Source: Scandinavium hiltneri | GTDB taxonomy: Bacteria > Pseudomonadota > Gammaproteobacteria > Enterobacterales > Enterobacteriaceae | Assembly (NCBI RefSeq): GCF_024764835.1 | Contig: NZ_JALIGE010000070.1 | Location: forward strand, 186,001-250,000 | Reading direction: 5' to 3' | DNA: 64,000 nucleotides | Shown: piece after piece, positions 59,864 through 64,000 of the stretch | How positions within the stretch are numbered: position 1 is the first letter of the stretch | How the letters are laid out: each line of letters starts with the position of its first letter | Translations under genes and position numbers: made by a program | Notes under the pieces: model-generated | Databases searched by the model: none | Told to the model about the DNA's origin: nothing | What the model saw: only the letters and a program-made list of their open reading frames with translations

Positions 59864-60025
59864 CTATGGACGCCGGCGTCCCATGAACAGACTGACCAGG
59901 AACAGAATGATACCGACGATAAAGACAATTTTTGCTGCGCCCGCTGCCGTACCGGCTAAACCACCAAAACCCAGAGCGGCGGCGATTAACGCGATAACCA
60001 GAAATATAATGCCCCAACGAAACAT
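59864..60025 (-). CDS. ytjA: Small membrane protein YtjA
   Basis: A 53-residue UPF0391 membrane protein with two hydrophobic helices (WGIIFLVIALIAAALGFG and AAKIVFIVGIILFLVSLF) and a basic end GRRRP. The frame opens at 60079, but the ATG at 60025 after an AGGAGAATCGT ribosome site gives the E. coli start. Function unknown. Confidence 0.9.
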   Translation of the reverse strand: MFRWGIIFLVIALIAAALGFGGLAGTAAGAAKIVFIVGIILFLVSLFMGRRRP

Positions 60026-60097
60026 ACGATTCTCCTTTACCATAGTGAATGTCGACCGCTTTGATGAACGCTCAGGCACTCAAAACGACAGACTCGT

Positions 60098-60120
60098 TTC
60101 CCCGACTATTTGCCGGGGAA
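60098..60120 (-). terminator. Hairpin between osmY and ytjA
   Basis: A TTCCCCG/CGGGGAA stem with a nine-base loop lies 18 bases after the osmY stop. There is no strong U tract. Confidence 0.5.
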
Positions 60121-60137
60121 GAATGTCTTAAACAGAT

Positions 60138-60749
60138 TTATTTAACTTTAAGGTCGTTCTTCACACTTTTCACGCCATCAACCGCTTTGGTGATGCTCTC
60201 GGCACGTTCACTTTGTGCCTGGGAGTCAACCGTACCGGAAAGCTGCACCACGCCATCAGTGGTTTCTACTTTCACTTTTCGGGACGGAACGATGTCGTCA
60301 GCCAGGAGTTTGGCTTTGATTTCACTGGTGGTTGCAGTATCGCCCGCATAACCCTGCATACCTTCTTTATTGCTGTCACGCACATGGAGCTTGTCGCTAA
60401 CGGAGGAAACACCCTCTACGCCTTTTGCGACGCTAACCGCTTGCTCCGCCTGAGCCTGGCTTTCAACGAAGCCGCTCAGCGTGACCACTTTATCGTCGGT
60501 TTTCACCGAAATATCGGTGCTTTTAATCGAATCATGATCGACCAGCGCCGCTTTCACTTTCGCCGTGATGCTGCTGTCGTCCATAAAGTTGCCGACTTTA
60601 TTCATTGAGCTGTCGACTTTTTGCCCGGCGCTGTCAGCCGCGGATTGCGTTTTATCCATCGTCGTTTCTGCCAGTGCAGAACCGCTCATCATCGCAGTAC
60701 CCAGCATAATCGCCAGCAGCGTTTTGGACATCTTTTGGCTTGTCATCAT
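60138..60749 (-). CDS. osmY: Osmotically inducible periplasmic chaperone OsmY
   Basis: A 203-residue exported protein. The signal peptide ends near SGSALAETT. Two BON domains follow (about residues 55-125 and 135-203), each with a VTLSGFVESQAQ or VQLSGTVDSQAQ turn. In E. coli it is a sigma-S-dependent stress gene. The start could equally be the second ATG at 60746. Confidence 0.96.
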   Translation of the reverse strand: MMTSQKMSKTLLAIMLGTAMMSGSALAETTMDKTQSAADSAGQKVDSSMNKVGNFMDDSSITAKVKAALVDHDSIKSTDISVKTDDKVVTLSGFVESQAQAEQAVSVAKGVEGVSSVSDKLHVRDSNKEGMQGYAGDTATTSEIKAKLLADDIVPSRKVKVETTDGVVQLSGTVDSQAQSERAESITKAVDGVKSVKNDLKVK

Positions 60750-61052
60750 CTCGATTCCTGTAGTTTGCTCAGAATTTGAGCTCAGGCGATCTTCATGATC
60801 GCATTGCTGTAGGGGTGAACATCACCACAATCTCACAATTATTAATATTGCGATTCTCAAGGTTAGCGGGCTAATACGCTACTTAACACGCATTGATTAG
60901 CGAATTAAGCCAGCAAACTTGTCATCACTTTGTTAAATATAGCCAACAATTTCTAACTCGCCCGAGCAAACGGCCAAAAAGTGGCGTTTTAGGGGGTGAA
61001 CGGGCTCATTTAAGAACTTTCTGCAAGGGAATCAAGAAGGAGGGAAAATGAC
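60750..61052. other. osmY promoter region
   Basis: About 300 non-coding bases upstream of osmY. No open frame, tRNA or repeat can be supported. The sequence is AT-rich near osmY, as expected for its promoter. Confidence 0.5.
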
Positions 61053-61076
61053 AGAGCACGGCGCAGGCCGTGCTCT
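61053..61076 (-). terminator. Terminator of prfC
   Basis: A perfect 10-bp stem AGAGCACGGC/GCCGTGCTCT with a GCAG loop lies nine bases after the prfC stop and is followed by TGTCATTTTCC on the minus strand. Confidence 0.75.
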
Positions 61077-61084
61077 GGGGGCGA

Positions 61085-62674
61085 TTAGTGCTCGCGGGTT
61101 TTGCGGAACAGAACCTCTGGGTAACGTTCCTGGGTCAGATTGAGGTTAACCATGGTTGGTGCGATGTACGTAAGGTTGTCACCGCCGTCGAGTGCCAGTT
61201 GGATTTCGTTCTTACGCTTGAACTCTTCGAACTTCTTCACGTCCGTGCTTTCAACCCAACGGGCGGTAGCCACGTTCACCGATTCGTAAATCGCTTCAAC
61301 GTTGTACTCGCTCTTCAGACGCGCTACCACCACGTCGAACTGCAGCACACCAACCGCGCCGACGATCAGATCGTTGTTGGCTATCGGACGGAAGACCTGA
61401 ACCGCGCCCTCTTCGGAAAGCTGAACCAGACCTTTGAGCAGCTGTTTCTGCTTCAGTGGATCTTTGAGACGAATACGACGGAACAGCTCAGGGGCGAAGT
61501 TCGGAATGCCGGTGAACTTCATCATTTCACCTTGGGTGAAGGTGTCACCAATCTGAATGGTGCCATGGTTGTGCAGACCGATAATGTCGCCCGGGTACGC
61601 TTCTTCCACGTGCGAACGGTCGCCCGCCATGAAGGTCAGCGCGTCGGAAATCACCACGTCTTTACCGGTGCGCACCTGGCGCAGCTTCATGCCTTTCTCA
61701 TAGCGTCCGGAAACCACACGCATGAACGCCACGCGGTCACGGTGTTTCGGGTCCATGTTGGCCTGAATTTTAAAGACGAAGCCGGAGAACTTCTCTTCTT
61801 TCGCTTCTACTTCACGGGTGTCGGATTTACGTGGCATCGGCGCAGGCGCCCACTCCACCAGACCGTCGAGCATGTGGTCTACGCCGAAGTTACCGAGTGC
61901 GGTCCCGAAGAATACCGGGGTGATTTCACCGGCCAGGAACAGCTCCTGGTCGAATTCATTCGATGCACCCTGCACCAGCTCCAGCTCGTCACGCAGTTGC
62001 GCGGCCAGATCTTCACCGACAGCGGTATCGAGTTCCGGGTTGTTCAACCCTTTAACGATACGCACATCCTGAATGGTGTGGCCTTTACCGGTCTGGTACA
62101 GATAGGTTTCATCTTTATAGAGATGATAAACGCCTTTGAACAGCTTGCCGCAGCCGATAGGCCAGGTAATTGGCGCGCAGCCAATTTTCAGCTCGCTTTC
62201 CACTTCATCCAGCACTTCCATCGGGTCACGAATGTCGCGGTCGAGTTTGTTCATGAAGGTCAGGATCGGCGTATCGCGCAGACGGGTGACTTCCATCAGC
62301 TTACGGGTCCGGTCCTCGACGCCTTTCGCGGCATCGATAACCATCAGACAGCAGTCCACCGCGGTCAGGGTACGATACGTATCTTCGGAGAAGTCTTCGT
62401 GACCCGGGGTGTCCAGCAGGTTAACCAGGCAGTTATGATACGGGAACTGCATTACAGAGGTGGTAATGGAGATACCACGCTGCTTTTCCATCTCCATCCA
62501 GTCAGATTTCGCATGCTGGCTGGAGCCACGGCCTTTTACCGTACCGGCGGTCTGAATGGCCTGTCCGAACAACAGCACCTTTTCGGTGATGGTCGTTTTA
62601 CCGGCATCCGGGTGGGAGATGATGGCAAAAGTGCGGCGCTTCGCCACCTCTTGCAAATAAGGAGACAACGTCAT
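61085..62674 (-). CDS. prfC: Peptide chain release factor 3
   Basis: A 529-residue translational GTPase that recycles RF1/RF2 from the ribosome. The G-domain motifs are SHPDAGKTTITEKV, LLDTPGHEDFSEDTYR and TFMNKLDRD. The C-terminal domain includes IANNDLIVGAVGVLQFDVV. Same length as E. coli RF3. It is followed by osmY as in E. coli. Confidence 0.98.
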   Translation of the reverse strand: MTLSPYLQEVAKRRTFAIISHPDAGKTTITEKVLLFGQAIQTAGTVKGRGSSQHAKSDWMEMEKQRGISITTSVMQFPYHNCLVNLLDTPGHEDFSEDTYRTLTAVDCCLMVIDAAKGVEDRTRKLMEVTRLRDTPILTFMNKLDRDIRDPMEVLDEVESELKIGCAPITWPIGCGKLFKGVYHLYKDETYLYQTGKGHTIQDVRIVKGLNNPELDTAVGEDLAAQLRDELELVQGASNEFDQELFLAGEITPVFFGTALGNFGVDHMLDGLVEWAPAPMPRKSDTREVEAKEEKFSGFVFKIQANMDPKHRDRVAFMRVVSGRYEKGMKLRQVRTGKDVVISDALTFMAGDRSHVEEAYPGDIIGLHNHGTIQIGDTFTQGEMMKFTGIPNFAPELFRRIRLKDPLKQKQLLKGLVQLSEEGAVQVFRPIANNDLIVGAVGVLQFDVVVARLKSEYNVEAIYESVNVATARWVESTDVKKFEEFKRKNEIQLALDGGDNLTYIAPTMVNLNLTQERYPEVLFRKTREH

Positions 62675-62764
62675 AGTCAGTTCTTCTTCAGTAAACGCGG
62701 CAGCAAACCGCGCATGTTAAATACGAAATTGCGGCTATTTTACCCGTTAGCCGGGGGCTGACAA

Positions 62765-63445
62765 TCAATGTTTACACAGGAGTTGCTCCAGCTCGGCAAG
62801 TGATGTCACCGTCCATGTCGGTTTAATGTGCGACGGCAATTCCTGCTGATGCGCATTCAACCAACAGGTAGAAAGACCGGCATTCATGCCCCCCAGAATG
62901 TCCGATGCTGCGGTATCACCTACCATCAGCACCCGTGAACGATCCGGGTTGCCCGCGCGTTCAAGCGCATGGTCGAAAATGCGCGCGTCAGGTTTTGCCA
63001 CGCCCACTTCCTCAGAAATAATCAGTAAATCAAAATGATCGCGAAGACCGGTACGCTCGAGGCGAATTTGCTGCAACGCGGTAAAGCCGTTGGTGATGAT
63101 GCCCATTTTCACCTTGCCTTGCAGGGCATTCAGCAGTGAAACGGCTCCCGGCAGCGGGGCGCAGATCTCGGCCATCGCATTCATAAAAGCGTCGTTTAAA
63201 TCACCCGCGTTGACGTTCAGGCGTGAAGCCCAGCTTTCAAAACGCTGATGCTGCAACTGCAGTGAAGTGATGGCTCCATTCTGGTAATCCACCCACAACG
63301 GCTTGTTCACAGCCTGATAGTCCTGGAAATCTTCTGCGGTGAAGGTCACGCTATAATCAAGAAACATCCGCTGTAAGCCGCTGAACGAATCGAAAGTAAA
63401 CAGTGTTTCGTCGGCATCAAAGAAAATCCAGTCCCACATCTTCAT
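62765..63445 (-). CDS. yjjG: Pyrimidine 5'-nucleotidase YjjG (HAD family)
   Basis: A 226-residue house-cleaning phosphatase that removes noncanonical pyrimidine nucleotides. The nucleophile motif is IFFDADETLFTFDS, motif II is IITNGFTA, and the C-terminal motif is VLMVGDTAASDILGG. One residue longer than E. coli (MKMWDW versus MKWDW). It lies 14 bases downstream of rimI, in the holD-rimI-yjjG order. Confidence 0.95.
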   Translation of the reverse strand: MKMWDWIFFDADETLFTFDSFSGLQRMFLDYSVTFTAEDFQDYQAVNKPLWVDYQNGAITSLQLQHQRFESWASRLNVNAGDLNDAFMNAMAEICAPLPGAVSLLNALQGKVKMGIITNGFTALQQIRLERTGLRDHFDLLIISEEVGVAKPDARIFDHALERAGNPDRSRVLMVGDTAASDILGGMNAGLSTCWLNAHQQELPSHIKPTWTVTSLAELEQLLCKH

Positions 63446-63459
63446 CGTAAACCCTTGTC

Positions 63460-63906
63460 TTACATACTGATTGGCAGTGCCATTATGATTGCGTCTTCAC
63501 GCCCTTCCGCGGTCGGATAGTAGTTGCGTCGAATCGTCGCCTCGTTGAAGCCCAGGCTTTCATACAGTGCGATGGCGGCCACGTTCGAGGCGCGAACTTC
63601 CAGCCACAGCGTGACCACGCCGCGTTTTTCTACTTCGTCGATAACCTGTTCGAGCAATTCGCGCCCTAGCCCTCGGCGCTGATACGCCGGATCAACGGCG
63701 ATATTAAACAGCGTGGCTTCGTCGAGCACGATTTGGGTAATGGCGAAGGCCGCCATTTCGCCGTCTACCGTCAGCTGCAGGTTGAGATAACGCTCGCCCT
63801 GATTGCTGGCGAGGGTCTGCTCGCTCCACGGGAAAGCGTGAGCACGCTGCTCAATCAGCAGGGCGCGGGGTAAATCAGTCTGGCTTAGGGAAGAAATCGT
63901 GTTCAT
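63460..63906 (-). CDS. rimI: Ribosomal protein S18 N-alpha-acetyltransferase RimI
   Basis: A 148-residue GNAT enzyme that acetylates the N-terminus of ribosomal protein S18. The acetyl-CoA loop is DPAYQRRGLGRELLEQV, and SNVAAIALYESLGFNEA is the C-terminal motif. The ATG at 63906 matches the E. coli start. The longer frame to 63990 overlaps holD and is not used. Confidence 0.96.
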   Translation of the reverse strand: MNTISSLSQTDLPRALLIEQRAHAFPWSEQTLASNQGERYLNLQLTVDGEMAAFAITQIVLDEATLFNIAVDPAYQRRGLGRELLEQVIDEVEKRGVVTLWLEVRASNVAAIALYESLGFNEATIRRNYYPTAEGREDAIIMALPISM

Positions 63907-64000
63907 GGGCGCAAATTTGTTGCCAGAGTTCGGCGCGGGCCGTCGCGCTGGACTGCAATTGTTCGAATGTCGGGCTGATGACCTGCGCACCTTCCAGCGC
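63875..64000 (-). CDS. holD: DNA polymerase III psi subunit HolD (3' end only)
   Basis: The last 41 codons of holD run off the window edge, with the TGA stop at 63875. The end ARAELWQQICAHEHDFFPKP matches the E. coli HolD C-terminus. Psi links the clamp loader to SSB via chi. It overlaps the rimI start by 32 bases, so the two genes are coupled. Confidence 0.9.
   Translation of the reverse strand, partial: ALEGAQVISPTFEQLQSSATARAELWQQICAHEHDFFPKPD

Noticed and set aside
61070..62761. A 563-residue open frame opposite prfC
   Set aside because: Antisense shadow of the release factor 3 gene with no independent motif or ribosome site.

Overview
The window is a chromosomal segment of an enterobacterium. 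Almost every gene has a close counterpart in Escherichia coli K-12, and the order is the one found around the E. coli chromosomal zero point (the rimI-deo-serB-trpR-arcA-thr-dnaK-ileS-ispH block), read here in reverse. Coding GC is roughly in the mid 50s by eye, REP/BIME repeats lie between genes, and no creBCD genes lie between arcA and creA. This suggests a genus near Enterobacter, Leclercia, Lelliottia or Kosakonia rather than Escherichia. The genus is an inference and cannot be fixed from the sequence alone.

Layout. Bases 1-2174 hold the end of a mannose-family PTS operon (IIB, IIC, IID). It converges on a two-gene operon of cupin-type glucose-6-phosphate isomerase homologues (2251-3589). 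An AlaX-type tRNA-editing gene and a divergent LysR regulator follow. From 5300 to 12711 comes the conserved block rihC, ispH-fkpB-lspA-ileS-ribF and rpsT. Then come nhaR-nhaA, dnaJ-dnaK with both heat-shock promoters, satP, an MHS-type transporter, mog, talB, yaaJ, yaaA and a yaaX homologue. The complete threonine operon (thrLABC, 25366-30199, minus strand) includes its leader peptide, attenuator and promoter.

From 30409 to 43376 lie the TrmH-family methyltransferase gene lasT/yjtD, the tiny gene yjjY, arcA, creA, rob, gpmB, yjjX, trpR with its operator, slt, ettA, nadR, radA and serB. Bases 43466-47738 are an accessory island between serB and ytjB, bounded by 17-bp direct repeats. It carries a frameshifted IS1202-like transposase, a GrpB-family gene, a Vat/CatB-type acetyltransferase flanked by its own direct repeats, a vapC remnant, a 20-bp perfect palindrome and a TacAT-type GNAT toxin-antitoxin pair with two operator-like sites. 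After the island the core order resumes: ytjB, lplA, deoCABD (read deoC to deoD on the minus strand, with a DeoR/CRP-type control region), the glycyl-radical pair yjjI-yjjW, a CNT nucleoside transporter, yjjV, yjjU, ytjA, osmY, prfC, yjjG, rimI and the 3' end of holD.

How the parts relate. The deo enzymes, the CNT permease, RihC and YjjG all handle nucleosides and nucleotides. ThrLABC is controlled by attenuation. ArcA and YjjI/YjjW point to anaerobic physiology. The least described pieces are the PTS plus paired cupin isomerases at the left end, the island between serB and ytjB, the YjjI/YjjW radical enzyme pair, and two small terminal-inverted-repeat elements at 6255-6315 and 40882-41010.
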